A DNA stretch of 64,000 nucleotides, from the NCBI RefSeq assembly GCF_002865645.1, contig NW_020194519.1:2043542-2107541 (forward strand). Reading direction: 5' to 3'. This document shows positions 45,775 through 58,691 of the stretch, piece by piece. This stretch comes from Hyaloscypha bicolor E (taxonomy: Eukaryota > Ascomycota > Leotiomycetes > Helotiales > Hyaloscyphaceae). Every line of letters starts with the position of its first letter. The first letter of the stretch is position 1. Below the pieces are notes generated by a model. The model was not told where the DNA came from. It worked only from the letters and a program-made list of their open reading frames with translations, and did not search any database. The translations under genes and the position numbers were made by a program.

Positions 45775-47148
45775 ATGGCTCCCCCCGACCCCCCGGGCTC
45801 TAGCCCCTCTAATATTAATTCCCAGGACCTCGGAGAGCTCCCAGAGAGCCCTATAGAATAGCTAGAGCTACCTACTAGCTCCCTACTAGCTCGGTTTAGT
45901 CAAGGGGCCCGCTATATCTTTAATTCAATTACAAATCTCATTTTCTCGGACAAACTCGCAGCCCCTTTTTCTTAGCCTAATTCAGCTAGTACGGCTCATT
46001 TGAGCCGCATCCAGAACGGGCTAAAGCGAGACCCTAGCTCTAGCGAGGCTATTAATAAGGAGTACCAAAACTATAGAAATTACTACTAATTCCAGAATTA
46101 AGCTTTAAATAAAGTAAAAAGACTAATTTAGGAAGCCCGAGACTTAATAGTTAAAGCTATTAGAGTATCCACATTATATAACTAGTAATCCCGTCTATTA
46201 GACCTAGTAGAAATCTTTAGGGAATATACAGAATTCGGACGTATTTAATATACTAGTACTTTACTAGCCTCTCAAGTTATAAATCTCGAAAATACTACTA
46301 AACGGATCGAAATTCAGTTAAGAACTCAGGCTAAACTAGCTATTTAAGCCACTCAAGCTAAAACTACTACCTCCGGAAAGCCTACTTGAGCTAAAATCGC
46401 TATTTAAGAATCACAAAATCACTCGGCAAAGGACTAGACTTTAGTTTCCTATACTAGGACTAAGTTCAAAAATCAGGGAGGAAACTAAGGCCCTAGTACC
46501 CGTAATACTACTTAAATAATATACGTAATACTAAAACTATAGCCCTTTCTAGGAGAAGTATTCTCTTACTAGCTCATATAAAGCAGACTAACTCGTTCTC
46601 TACTATTACTACTCGTAATTTACTTAATACTGCTTTCTGCTCTAAGGGAATTAAGGGATTAGTAATCTCTATAGTCTCTTTTTCCTCAAAGAGTAATATT
46701 ATAGTAAATACTACCCCTGAGTTTAACTCTAATTTTTTAGTTTAAAATGAATTAATTATAAAGGGGGTACTTTCCTTAGTTACTAGTATCTAAAAAGAAG
46801 AACTATAATATAAAGTAATTATCTATAATATACCTATTCGTGAATTCGATATACCCGAAGAAATAGACCTAGTCCTAGAAGAAATTAGAATCTTTAATAA
46901 GAGACTTTAGCCTATTAGCTAATCTTATTAGGCTACTTTAAAGAAAAAGCGAGACTCAGGCTTATAGAAAGCCGGCTTAGTAGTAGTAGTATTCCCTATC
47001 AAGATTCAAGCTAATAGAGCTATTAAAAATAGACTTCCTATAGCCGGAATCTTTACTAAGGTAATAAAATACTATACTATCTCTAGTACTATATAATATA
47101 CCAAATATATAAAATATAGGTACTTAGACTCTATTTGTAAAAGAGAAC
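45775..47148 (+). pseudogene. LINE copy B/D ORF1, 5' part
   Basis: The ATG at 45775 begins MAPPDPPGSSPSNINSQDLG, parallel to copies A and C. The CAG codon that is a stop in copy C (47345) is intact here. Stops appear further along at former Gln and Trp codons. The frame is cut at the copy C insertion and resumes at 53139. Confidence 0.8.
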
Positions 47149-47290
47149 ACAAGATATACATTTTTTCCGGTTTTTTACCCCCCTTACTTTCAGTTACACA
47201 CTTCACCTACCTACAGAACTCACTCCATACACTTACTCCCTTTAGCCCCAGGCTCTAGAACCTACTATAAGTAGAACTAGAGCCGGCTAA

Positions 47291-48907
47291 ATGGCCCCCC
47301 CTGACCCCCCGGGCTCTAGCCCCCCTAATATCGACCCCTAGGACCTCGGAGAGCTCCCTGAGAGCCCTAGCTCGGAGCTAGAGCTACCTACTAGCCCCCC
47401 ATTACCTCGATTCCCCCCAGGTTCCCAGTTCGCCTTCGATTTAACCACGAACCCCATATCCTCAGACGAACTCGCAGCCCCTTTTTCTCAGCTTAATCAG
47501 GCTAGTGCGAATCGACAGAGCCGCACACTAAACGGGCTAAAGCGTGGCCCTAGCTCGAGCGATATCGATAGCAATATCGATAAGGAATACCAAAACCACG
47601 GAAACCACTACCAATATCAGAACCAAGCTTCGAACGAAGCTAAATTACTGATTCGCCAAGCCCGGGAACTAATAGTCAAGGCTATTAGTATTACTACTTC
47701 CTATAATCAATAATCTCGACTACTAGATCTAGTAGAAATCTTCAGGAAATACACTGAATTCGGCCGTATCCGCCATACTAGTACTCTACTAGCCTCTCAA
47801 GTAGCGAACCTCGAAAATGCCACTAAACGGATCGAAATTCAAGCAAGAACACAAGCAAAAACTGCCCCTACGAAGCCTACACAAGCTACACAAGCTAAGC
47901 CTACTTGGGCTAGTATAGCTAGTCAAGAACCCACAAACTCAGCATCAGACTGGACTTTAGTATTACATACTAAGTCCAAAAATCAGGGAGGGAATGGCAC
48001 TAGTACACTTACTAGTAGCGGTAGTGCTCGTGGCACTAATACTAGTGCTCGTGACACTAGTCTATATAGCACACGTAATGCTAAAAACACAGCCCTCTCT
48101 AGGAAATGCATCTTCCTACTAGCTCATATAGAGCAGGCTACTTCCTTTTTAGCTATTTCTACTCGCAATTCGCTTAATACTGCTTTCCGCTCTAAGGGAA
48201 TCAAGGGACTAGTAATCTCTATGGTCTCTCTTTCCTCAAGGGGTAATATTATAGTAAATACCACCCCGGAGTTCAACTCTAATTTTCTGGTTTCAAATAT
48301 TGAGATTATAAAGGGGGTGCTTCCCTTAGTTAAAAGCATATAAAAAGGGGAACCATGGTATAAAGTTATTATCCACGGTATACCTATTCGTGAGTTCAAT
48401 ATACCCGAAGGAATAAACTTAGTCCTAGAAGAAATCAAGACCTTTAATAAAGGACTAGAGCCTATTGGCCAGCCTTATTGGGCCACTTCTAAGGAAAAGA
48501 GAGACTCAGGCCTCCAGCGAGCCGGTTCAGTAGTAGTGGCATTCCCTACCGAGATCCAAGCTAATAGAGCTATTAAAAATAGACTCCTTATAGCCGGAAT
48601 CTCTGCTAAGGTAGTAAAATATCATACTATCTCTAGTACTGCACAGTACACTAGGTGTGCAGGGTACGGGCACTTAGATTCTATTTGCAAAAGAGAACCT
48701 ATGTGTTTACTATATAGGGAAAGTCATGTGACTGAGAACCATTTTTGCTCTATCTATAAAAAGAAGGGTAAAAAATGCCCCCACGTGATCACCAAATACT
48801 CTAATTACTTAAGTACTACACATTTAGCTAGTTCTAAGCTATGTGAAGTCTACTTAGCTATAAAGCAAGCCACTACTTCGATTCCTACTATTACTATTAA
48901 TGAGTAA
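47291..48907 (+). pseudogene. LINE copy C ORF1 (Gag-like with zinc knuckles)
   Basis: The frame from ATG 47291 to TAA 48905-48907 is 539 codons with about three in-frame stops: TAG near 47339, TAA near 47711 and TAA near 48341. Each corresponds to a Gln codon in the family. The part from 48536 is open. It contains the CCHC-type knuckle CAGYGHLDSIC and a second incomplete one (CSIYKKKGKKCPHV), where Tyr replaces Cys. It probably encoded the RNA-binding protein of the element. Its stop overlaps the ORF2 start. Confidence 0.88.
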
Positions 48908-51900
48908 CTACGTAAAAGTACTATAATTTAATGTAAATCGTAATGGAACTACTACTGAAAACGTCTTGCAAACAGCTATAGAATTAGATATTAAAGTCCT
49001 AGTAATCCAGGAACTATGAGTAATAGTAAGGGATAGTAATAATCGGAAATATCGTTCCATTATATACTCGAGCTATTATTAAATACTCCCAAATTACGGT
49101 ATCTTGAGACCTAGAACCTTAATTTACGTAGCCCGTGAATTACAGGCTAGCCTAGCTCAAAACTCACCAAGTGATCCAGATTGCCTAATTATAGACTTAA
49201 GTCTAGGTGTACTAAAAATGCAGCTAATTAATTTCTATAATGCAATTTACCCAGAAGACCCTAATAATATATTGACTATATTAAGAGAGGACATTTTACC
49301 TACTACTCTCTTTAATAGCTCTTTATTACTAGGCGATTTTAATACACATTATCCTTGGTGGGATCCCCTAAGGCCTCAAAGCAGTCATGCAATCTATTTA
49401 ATTAGCTATATAGAGAGCCATTCTCTAAGGCTATTAAATAAACCAGGGGAAGGTACCTTTTATAGATCTAATATGTCCACTCCTTCCGTATTAGACTTAA
49501 GTTTTGCTACTAGTGGAATAGTAACTAAGATCAAAGACTGGCAAGTGCTACCAGACTTAGGTTCTAATCACTTTGGGGTACTATTTACTATTAGTAAGTC
49601 GACTTACAGCTCTAGTTCTAATCCAGTCAGATTTAATACTAGGAAAGCGGACTGGGCTAAATTTACAAGCTATCTTATTAGTAGCCTTGATAATATGCCC
49701 TTTCCACTTACTAGTATACCTGGAAACCATGAACTAGACCTATTAGCTGAAGACTTTACTAATAGAATAGTGGATGCGGCTAGTAATAGTATTCCAAAAT
49801 CTACTATTAGTCCATATTCTAAACCCTGGTAGAATGAGGACTTAAAGACTTTACGTAAATCAATGCTATACTATAGCCGTAAGTCTAAAGCCTCAGGGTA
49901 TACTCTCTATAAACAAGAACTCCAAAATGCAAAGAATACCTACTTTATTACTATTAAAGGCGCTAAGCTAGCGTATTGGAATAAGTTCTTAGAGAATGAA
50001 GACTCCCAGTCGATTTTTAAAGCTATGAAATACACTAAAGATACCTTATACGAACCAATCCCTAGTATCTTAAGTAGTAATAGTAGAAATAGTAGTAATA
50101 GTGGTAATAGCGATTTAAAGTCGACTTTCCAAGAGAAGTGTAATATCTTTAGAGCTAAGCTTTTCCCACTACCCCCTGATACTGAGCCTATTAGCCTAAT
50201 AAACTATAGGCCTAGTTTAAAGTAGAACTGGCCTATTCTATCCAAAATAGAGCTAGAATAAGCATGCACTTCTAAGATAAAGGGGAAAACCCCAGGACCA
50301 GACTTAGTTACTCAAGAGATTATAGTCCACGCTTATAGAGCTGCTCCAGACATTTTTTATAGGCTATATTCCTTATTTATTAATAAGGGGTACTACCCTA
50401 AAGTCTGGAAACAAGCTACTGGCTTTATTCTAAAGAAATCAGGAAAACCAAACTATTCCCTACCTAAAGCATATCGAGTTATTTCCTTACTTAATTGCTT
50501 AGGGAAGGTTTCTGAGAGAATATTAGCTAAGAGACTTAGTTATTTAGCCGAGACTAGTAACCTATTACACCCTTCCCAAATGGGAGGTAGGCTACATAAG
50601 TCAGCTATTGATACTGCTTTATTACTACAGAATAAAGTAGAGACTAATAAGTCCTATAAACTGAAAACTACTACTCTCTTCCTAGATATCAAAGGTGCCT
50701 TTAATCACGTGTCCAAGAATAGGCTATTACAGATCATGATTAGTTTATTACTACCCACTAGCCTTATTCTCTGGGTATCGTCGTTCCTAGATAACCGAGT
50801 ATTAAGACTAGCTTTTGATAATAGCATAGAAGCATTTAAGTCTATACTTACTGGCATTCCACAAGGGAGTCCTATATCACCTATACTGTTCCTGATCTAT
50901 ATCCGAGATCTATTTAAATCAGCAAACGTCAGCTTTAAGTCCTATTTAGACGATATAACCCTTACTACTGCTTCTAATAGCCTTAAAAAGAATATTAAGA
51001 CTTTAGAGCGGGAAGTAAAGGATATAGTCGATCTAGGGAATAAAAATGCTATTAGCTTTAATATAGATAAGACTAAGCTCATTCACTTCAATAATTCCAA
51101 GAACAAACCTAGCTTAAAACTACCTAATAGGGAACTAGTTTCCCCTAGTAAAGTAGTTAAGTGGATAGGAATGTATTTCGACGAGAATCTCAGATTTAAG
51201 GAACATATAGCTTATAGGACTTCTAAAGCAAAACAAGCCTTTTATAGGGTTTAGAGACTTACGAATATATCACGTGGTTTATCCCCATTTGTAATTAGAC
51301 AGCTATATTTAGCCTGTATTACTAGTATAATAGACTATGGTTCCTTACTATGGTGGAAGACCGAAAATAAAGCTCAAATTCGGCCTTTATAAGCTATTCA
51401 GAACCTAGCTTTAAGGAAAACTTTAGGAGTATTTAAAACGGCTCCTATTATTCCTATAGAGGTCGAATTAGCTTTACTTCTACCTATTATAAGGCTAAAC
51501 CATAGTCGTCGCCGATATGCCCTCCGTATCCTTAAATTAAGTCTAAATCATCCTATTAGACTAGAGTTTGAGAAGTCCTTCCAAAGATCTAAGTAATTAG
51601 AATCAGTAGACTCTGATATAGACTTTATTTATAGTCTAAATACAGATCTAGTTCGAGATCGTACGGCTAAAATGTCCCAAATTGAAATTATAGTCGATTC
51701 TATTAAGGAACTTATAGTCCCTAAGAACTTAGAGACTATAAGACACTTTTACTTTGCTCCCTGGAACAGAGAAGTACCGTATAAAATCATTATATTAAGA
51801 TAGCCTAAGGAAGAGATTACTATATTATATAATCTCTATTTAAAGACTTTATATAATAATAGCTCTATATTATCTATATATATAGATGGATCTCAAACTC

Positions 51901-52898
51901 AAAAAGGAATCGGAATAGGCCTAGGACTCGTAATCTATAGTCACGAAACTCCCTATATACCGGTCATAGCTAAACATAGAGAAAGCCAGAATATAGGTGC
52001 TAGTACTATAGTCTATAATAGAGAACTAGAAGGCGTTACTAGAGCTATTAAATACGCTAGTAGTAAAGCAAAGAGAGGGGAGCTTTATAATATCTATATA
52101 GATAACCAAGCTGGTTTACTAAGATTAAAAACTCCTTCTAATAAGCCGGGACAAAGTCAATAGATTAGAGCTATACTAGCCACTAAAGCCCTTATAGCTA
52201 AAGGAGCTAGTATAGAACTAATCTGGGTCCCAGGCCACACAGATATAATTGGGAACGAAGAAGCAGATATACTAGCTAAAATAGGCACTACTTCCCCTAT
52301 ATCAGGTGACCCCGAATTAGTAAAAACCTCCTTTGCTTTCCTAGGGGTCCAAATCAATAAAGTTAAGAAACAAGAGTATAGATTACTTTTAGAATCTTAT
52401 ACTAAACCGAAGACCTAGCTAGAATCATATAGTAATATATATCCGTGAAAAGTATCCAAGAAAATACAGCTACCTTTAGGAACTTTAAGGCTACTAGCTA
52501 GTGCCTTCTTCTAATTAAAGCTAGGCCACGGATATATAAAGTCCTATTTATATAGGCTAAAAATAGCGTCTAATAACAAATGCAAATGTGGGAAGACTGA
52601 GAATGCAAAGTACCTCCTTTTATATTGCGAGCTATATAAGGAGGAACGAATTAGACTATTTAGTCTATTCAAGGGTAGCTTGGAGGCTAGTGCTTTTAAT
52701 CTACGAGTTCTATTATATACGGAGATTAGTATACCGAACATACTAGTATTCTTAAAAGAGACTAGTATATGTACAAGAAAATGGCATATGGACCGAAGCG
52801 TGGAAGTGGAAGAAGTAGAAATAGGGGTAGAAATAGGGGAGGAAATAGGGGAGGAAATAGGGGAGGAAATAGGGGTGGAAATAGGGGAGGGGGAATAG
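48900..52898 (+). pseudogene. LINE copy C ORF2 (AP endonuclease, reverse transcriptase, RNase H, zinc motif)
   Basis: The ATG at 48900 overlaps the ORF1 stop by 8 bases (ATGAGTAA). The frame is 1333 codons without frameshift; about fourteen stops, at former Gln or Trp codons, break it. Endonuclease: LLLGDFNTHYPWWDPL (about 49325) and VLPDLGSNHFGVLF, where the usual catalytic Asp before His is Asn. Reverse transcriptase: GIPQGSPISP (residue 652 on) and an intact SYLDDI (Tyr682, Asp684-685). RNase H: IYIDGSQTQKG (Asp near residue 996), IYIDNQAG and GNEEADILAK. Then a zinc motif CKCGKTENAKYLLLYC, with Tyr where copy E keeps His. The C-terminus is a tandem EIGEEIGE repeat from 52808. Confidence 0.9.
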
Positions 52899-53043
52899 GG
52901 GAAAAGGGGAATAGGGAATAGGAGAGGATTTGCGATTTATACTCATTTTCTTTATTTCCTTAAGTTTTTATTCTAGGGGTACGTCCCCAACTATTTATTA
53001 CACCTATATTGGATTTTGGGCCTGTATATTAGCTACTGAGACA

Positions 53044-53064
53044 CACGCTAGCTAGCTAGCCGTG
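53044..53064 (+). other. Conserved hairpin in the LINE 3' untranslated region
   Basis: CACGCTAGCTAGCTAGCCGTG folds into a near-perfect stem with a single bulged C. The matching sites are 33254-33274 in copy A and 60373-60394 in copy E (one extra A); copy B/D has a mutated version. In several LINEs a 3' stem-loop is the recognition site of the element's reverse transcriptase. Confidence 0.7.
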
Positions 53065-53138
53065 CTATATAGTTCTAAACTAATAAAGCACGTTAAAAGG
53101 AAAAAAAAATAAATAAAAAAATAAAAATAAAAGAGAAC

Positions 53139-56100
53139 TAAAGTACTTGCTATATAGTAAGGGTCACGTAACTGAGAACTATTTTTACTCTATTTATAAA
53201 AAGAAGAAGAAAAAATGCCCTTATATAATTACCAAATACTCTAATTACTTAAGTATTACCTATTTAGCTAGTTCTAGGCTATATGAGGTTTACTTAGTAA
53301 TTAAATAAGCTACTATTACTTCTATTATTACTATTAATAAGTAGCTATATTAAAGTATTATAAATTAATATAAACTATAATAGTTCTATTACTAAAAATA
53401 TCTTATAAATAGTTATAGAAATAGATATTAAAGTTCTTATAATCCAGAAACTTTAGGTAATAGTAGGGAATAATAATCGGGAATATTATTCTATTATATA
53501 CCCTAGTTATTTTTAAATACTTCCGAATTATAATACCTTGAGGCCTAGAACTCTAGTTTATATAGCTTGTAAGCTATAAGCTAGTTTAGCCCAAAACTTA
53601 CTAAGTAATCCTAATTACTTAATTATAGACTTAAGTCTAGATATACTAAAAATATAGCTAATTAATTTCTATAATATAGTTTATTTAGAAAACCCTAATA
53701 ATATATTAATTATATTAAGAGAGGATATTTTACCTATTACTTTCTATAATAGCTCTTTATTACTAGGCGATTTTAATATATATTATTCTTAGTAATATTT
53801 CCTTAAACCTTAAAGTACTTATATAATTTATTTAATTAGTTATATAGAGAACTACTTTTTAAGGCTATTAAATAAAATAGGAAAAGATATCTTTTATAGA
53901 CCTAATATATCTATTTCTTTTATATTAAACTTAAGTTTTATTACTAGTGAAATAGTAACTAAGATTAAAGACTAGTAAGTATTACTAGACTTAGGTTCTA
54001 ATTACTTTAGAGTACTATTTATTATTAGTAAGTCGACTTATAGTTCTAGTTCTAATCTAGTTAGATTTAATACTAAAAAAGTAGACTAGGCTAAATTTAT
54101 AAGCTATCTTACTAATAGCCTCGAGAATATACCCTTTCTACTAAATAGTATAAATTAAGAACTAGATCTATTAGCTAAAGACTTTATAAATAGAATAGTA
54201 AAAGCAGCTAGTAATAGTATTTCAAAATCTATTACTAGTTTGTATTTCAAATCCTAGTAAAATAAAGACTTAAAAACCTTATATAAATTAATACTATACT
54301 ATAGTTATAAGTATAAAGCTTTAGGATATATTCTCTATAAATAAGAACTCTAAAATATAAAGAATACTTATTTTAATACTATTAAAAGTACTAAACTAGT
54401 ATACTAGAATAAGTTCTTAGAAAATAAAAACTTCTAGTCGATTTTTAAAACTATGAAATATACTAAAAATACTATATATTAACTTATTTCTAGTATCTTA
54501 GATAATAACTCTAATAAGCTTAAATTAATTTTCTAAAAAAAATATAATATTTTTAGAATTATACTTTTCCTATTACTTTCTAATACCGAGCCTACTAGTT
54601 TAATAAACTATAGGCCTAGCTCAAAATAGAACTGGCCTATTTTATCTAAAATAAAGCTAAAATAAGTATATATTTCTAAGATAAAGAAGAAAATCCCCGG
54701 ACCAGATTTAGTTATTTAAGAAATTATAGTTCATATTTATAAAGCTTCTCTAGATATCTTTTATAGGCTATATTTCTTATTTATTAATAAGAGATATTAC
54801 TCTAAAGTCTGGAAACAAGCTACTAGCTTTATTCTAAAGAAATTAGAGAAACTAAACTATTTCTTACCTAAAGTATATTAAGTTATTTCCTTACTTAATT
54901 ACTTAGGAAAGGTTTCTAAAAGAATACTAGCTAGGCGACTTAGCTATTTAGCCGAGACTAGTAACCTATTATACTCCTCTCAAATAGGTAGTAAGCTCTA
55001 TAAGTTAGCTATTAATACTACTTTACTATTATAAAATGAAATAGAAGCTAATAAGTTCTATAAGCTAAAAACTAGTACTTTTTTTCTAGATATTAAAGGC
55101 GCCTTTAATTACGTATTTAAGAATAGGCTATTACAGATTATAATTAGCTTATTATTACCTATTAGCCTTATTCTCTAGGTATTATTATTTCTAGATAACC
55201 GAGTATTATAACTAGCTTTTAATAATAGTATTAAAGTATTTAAGTTTATACTTACTAGTATTTTATAAGGCAGCCCTATATTACCTATACTATTCCTAAT
55301 CTATATCCGAGATTTATTTAAATTAATAAATATTAAATTCAGATCCTATTTAGATAATATATTCCTTATTACTACTTCTAAGAATCTAAAGAAAAACATT
55401 AAGACTCTAGAAAGAGAAGTAAAGAATATAGTCGATTTAGGGAAAAAGAATACTATTAGCTTTAATATAAATAAAACAGAGCTTATTTATTTTAATAATT
55501 CCAAAAACAAGCCTAGTCTAAAACTACCTAATAGGGAACTAGTTTCCCCTAGTAAAGTAGTTAAATAGCTAGGGATCTATTTTAATAAAAATCTCAGATT
55601 TAAAGAATATATAGCTTATAGGGCTTCTAAAGCGAAATAAGTCTTTTATAAGATATAGAGACTTATAAATATATTATATAATTTATTTCCTTTTATAATT
55701 AGATAACTATATTTAGCTTATATTACTAGTATAATAGATTATAGTTCTATATTATAGTAGAAGACTAAAAATAAAGCTTAAATTCGGCCTCTATAGGCTA
55801 TTTAAAACCTAGCCCTAAGGAAAACTTTAGAAGTATTTAAAACTGCTTCTATTATTCCTATAGAAATCAAATTAGCTTTAGTTCTACCTATTATAAGACT
55901 AAACTATAGTCAATATTAATATACTCTCTAAATCCTTAAACTAAGTCTAAAATATCCTATTAGACTAGCTTTTAAGAAGTTCTTCTAAAAAAGCTTATAA
56001 TTTAGAACTAGTAAAATCAGATATAGATTCTATTTATAGTCTAAATACTAATCTAAAGCGAGATTATATAGCTAAAAAGTCTCAAATAGAAATTATAGTA

Positions 56101-58056
56101 GATTCTATTAGTAACCTAGTAGATCCTAAAAATCTAGAGACTATAAGACACTTTTACTTTATTTCCTAAAATAGAGAAGTATCTTATAAAATTACTATAT
56201 TAAAAGAGCTAAAGAAAGAGATTACTATATTATATAACTTTTATTTAAAGACTTTATATAATAATAGTTCTATATTATCTATATATATATAGATAAATCT
56301 CAAACTAAAAAAGGGCTCGGAGTAAGCCTAGAACTTATAATCTATAGTTATAAAACTTCTTATATTCTGGTTATAGCTAAATATAAAAAAAGCCAGAATA
56401 TAAGAGCTAGTATTATAGTCTATAATAGAAAACTAGAAGGCATTACTAGGGCTATTAAGTATACTAGTAGTAAAGTAAAGAGAGAAGAGCTTTTTAATAT
56501 CTTTATAAATAACTAAGCTAGTTTACTAAGATTAAAAACTTCTTCTAATAAGCCAGGATAAAGTTAATAAATTAGAGCTATATTAGCTATTAAGGCTCTT
56601 AAAGCTAAAGAAGCTAATATAGAACTAATTTGGGTTCCAGGGTATATAAATATAATAGGAAATAAAGAAGCAAACGAACTAGCTAAGCTAGATACTATTT
56701 CTCCTATATTAGAACCTGAATTAGTAAAAACCTTCTTTACTTTTCTAAGAATTAAAATTAATAAAGTTAAGAAACTAGAATATAGACTATTTTTAGAATC
56801 TTATACTAAACCAAAAACCTAGCTAGAATTATATAATAATATATATTTATAGAAAGTATCTAGAAAAATAAACCTATTTTTAGGAATATTTAGGCCCCTA
56901 GCTAGTACCTTCTTCTAACTAAAGCTAGGCTATAGATATTTAAAGTTCTATTTATATAGGCTAAATATTATTATATTTAAATAATTAAAAGATTATTTAT
57001 ATATTACTTTCTTTAATAATATAAGTTATTATATATTAAATAAAAAATACTAGAACCTTTTTATATAGTATACTACTATATATAGTATTTTATATTTAAG
57101 ATAAAATCTACTTTAATTAATAATTACTTTAATTATTAGTTTTCAAAATTAAAGTAGTAATTAAGAGATTTAAAAAGTCTTTAACTTAAGAATTATTATT
57201 CTATAAAGACTTAAATTTTTATATTAAATAGTTAACTAGTAACTATAAATTATAAAAATTAAACTAGCCTTATTAGGCTATTTTATCTCTTATCTAAGAG
57301 AGCCCTCTTATAAGTGGCTAAAATCTCTTAGTAAGTTCTTAGCTAATTAAGAACGTGATTTCTTAGTAAGCTCTTAGCTAATTAAGAATGTAACTTGGAT
57401 TTGGAACTAAGGATTCGGTTCGTAAGATCGGGGCATCTATTAAGCCATAATTACGATTTAATAGGATATTTATTTAGCCGTCTTATAATTTGATTTCTAA
57501 TAATCGGTGGATTTATAGGCCGTACTTATTATAATTAATGGAGTTATAAGTCATTCTCGTGGTTTGGTATAGCTAGATTTTATTATTTAAGTAGCTAGAT
57601 TTCCCCCCTTAGAACCAGAAAATCAAGTACTCGAACAGTACTTCAGAACTACTTTACTCTTTGCTTTATAATCTTAAACCATTACTTTACTTTACTCTTT
57701 AAGACTTTAGTCTTTAAGACTTTACCTCCCTATCGATTCCGACTATTCCGACAAATATAGTATCTAATAATAAATATAAATATAGGAAAACTAAGAATAT
57801 AAAGTATTTCTTTTTATATTATATATTATATAAGGAGAAATAATTTAGACTATTTAGACTATTTAAAGAAAGCTTAAAAGCTAGTACTTTTAATTTATAA
57901 TTACTATTATATACGGAAATTAGGATATTAAATATACTAGTATTTTTAAAAGAAACTAGTATATATATAAGAAAATAGTATATTAAGAGAAGTATAGAAG
58001 TAGAGAAAGTAGAAATAGGAAAAGAAATAGGAAAGGAAATAAGAGAAGGGAAATAG
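53139..58056 (+). pseudogene. LINE copy B/D, end of ORF1 and ORF2 remnants
   Basis: ORF1 resumes at 53139 and ends near 53343. The ORF2 start codon is ATA (53337) instead of ATG. The endonuclease, RT (YLDN near 55349, not YLDD), RNase H and zinc regions align to copy C throughout but with frequent stops. The solo LTR at 56969 cuts the region just before the zinc motif, and the last part runs 57754-58056, ending in a short VEIGKEIGKEIREG repeat. Confidence 0.8.
56969..57753. repeat. Solo LTR of 785 bp inside LINE copy B/D
   Basis: The interruption begins TATTATATTT (TG to TA by RIP) and ends TTCCGACA, and is flanked by AATAT on both sides (56964-56968 and 57754-57758). This matches an LTR with a 5-bp target duplication and no internal region. 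The left half is strongly RIP-degraded; the right half (about 57310-57753) keeps balanced sequence. It contains a 35-bp tandem duplication (57326-57360 and 57361-57395). It does not resemble the gypsy LTR at 26919. Confidence 0.8.
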
Positions 58057-58280
58057 GGAAAAAGAAAAAAGAAAAATAGAAACTAGGAAAGAAATTATAT
58101 TTTATTTTTATTTTTCTTTATTTCTTTAAGTTTTTATTTCCGGGATATATCCCTAATTATTTATTACCTATATTAGAATTTATTTCTATATATAAGCTTT
58201 TAAGACTCATACTAGCTTAGCTAGCCATACTATATAGTTCTAAACTAATAAAGTATATTAAAAAAAAATTTAAAAAAAAT

Positions 58281-58691
58281 CTCATATTATAGCTTCTTCT
58301 AACTTACCTAATTATTTTGGGACTTGCTTTCTTATAGATCTTTATTTAGTAATAAGGTTACTAGCCTATTTACTTACCTGGCCGGTCTAGGGCTTTCTTA
58401 CCTAGTTATTCTAGGGCTTTCTTTTATTCTAATATTAGTTAACTAGTACGGGAATAGCTATAGTATATTATATTTATACTTATTAAAAACTAATTAGATA
58501 GGTATTATTTAAATTCTCTATAGAATTAAAAAGTAAATAAGCTTTAAATTATATTATAAGTATAAGATCTAGGGCCTAGAAAATATAATTAAACTATTTC
58601 TATTTTAATAATTCAAAGCTAAAGAAAGAAGTAAATCTTAAAAAAGCCTTAGATCTAAATAATTACAAGCTATATACGGGCCTATATACTA
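58281..58691. other. Relic gypsy LTR sequence, left part, split by the pogo-like element
   Basis: About 58505-58640 resembles 39232-39355 (the stretch entering the gypsy 5' LTR), with shared TATAGAATTAAA and ATAAGCTTTAAAT blocks. The right side after the DNA element (59610-59700) resembles the far end of that LTR (GGTAACTATA and GATACTAGATATCT). So a diverged LTR copy was present before the DNA element inserted. The stretch 58281-58500 is unassigned. Confidence 0.55.

Larger units (their letters stand above)
47159..53128 (+). mobile_element. Tad-like LINE copy C, full length and least mutated
   Basis: This runs about 5.97 kb from ATTTTTTCCGG (shared with copy A) to an A-rich tail at 53097-53128. 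It sits inside copy B/D with a 10-bp duplication AAAAGAGAAC. Ten extra bases between the left duplication and the conserved 5' end (47149-47158) look like untemplated or variable start sequence, common for LINEs. It keeps many CpA sites that are TpA in the other copies, so it is the most recent insertion. Both ORFs keep one uninterrupted frame apart from nonsense transitions. Confidence 0.9.
45640..58280 (+). mobile_element. Tad-like LINE copy B/D, split by LINE copy C and by a solo LTR
   Basis: The left part (45640-47148) carries the 5' leader and most of ORF1. The right part (53129-58280) carries the ORF1 end, ORF2 and the 3' end. The two halves join at ORF1's zinc-knuckle region, and both junctions carry AAAAGAGAAC (47139-47148 and 53129-53138), the target duplication made by copy C. 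The right part is interrupted again at 56969-57753. With both insertions removed the element is about 5.9 kb. It is heavily RIP-degraded and is the oldest layer of this nest. The 3' hairpin is present but mutated, near 58209-58230. Confidence 0.85.
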
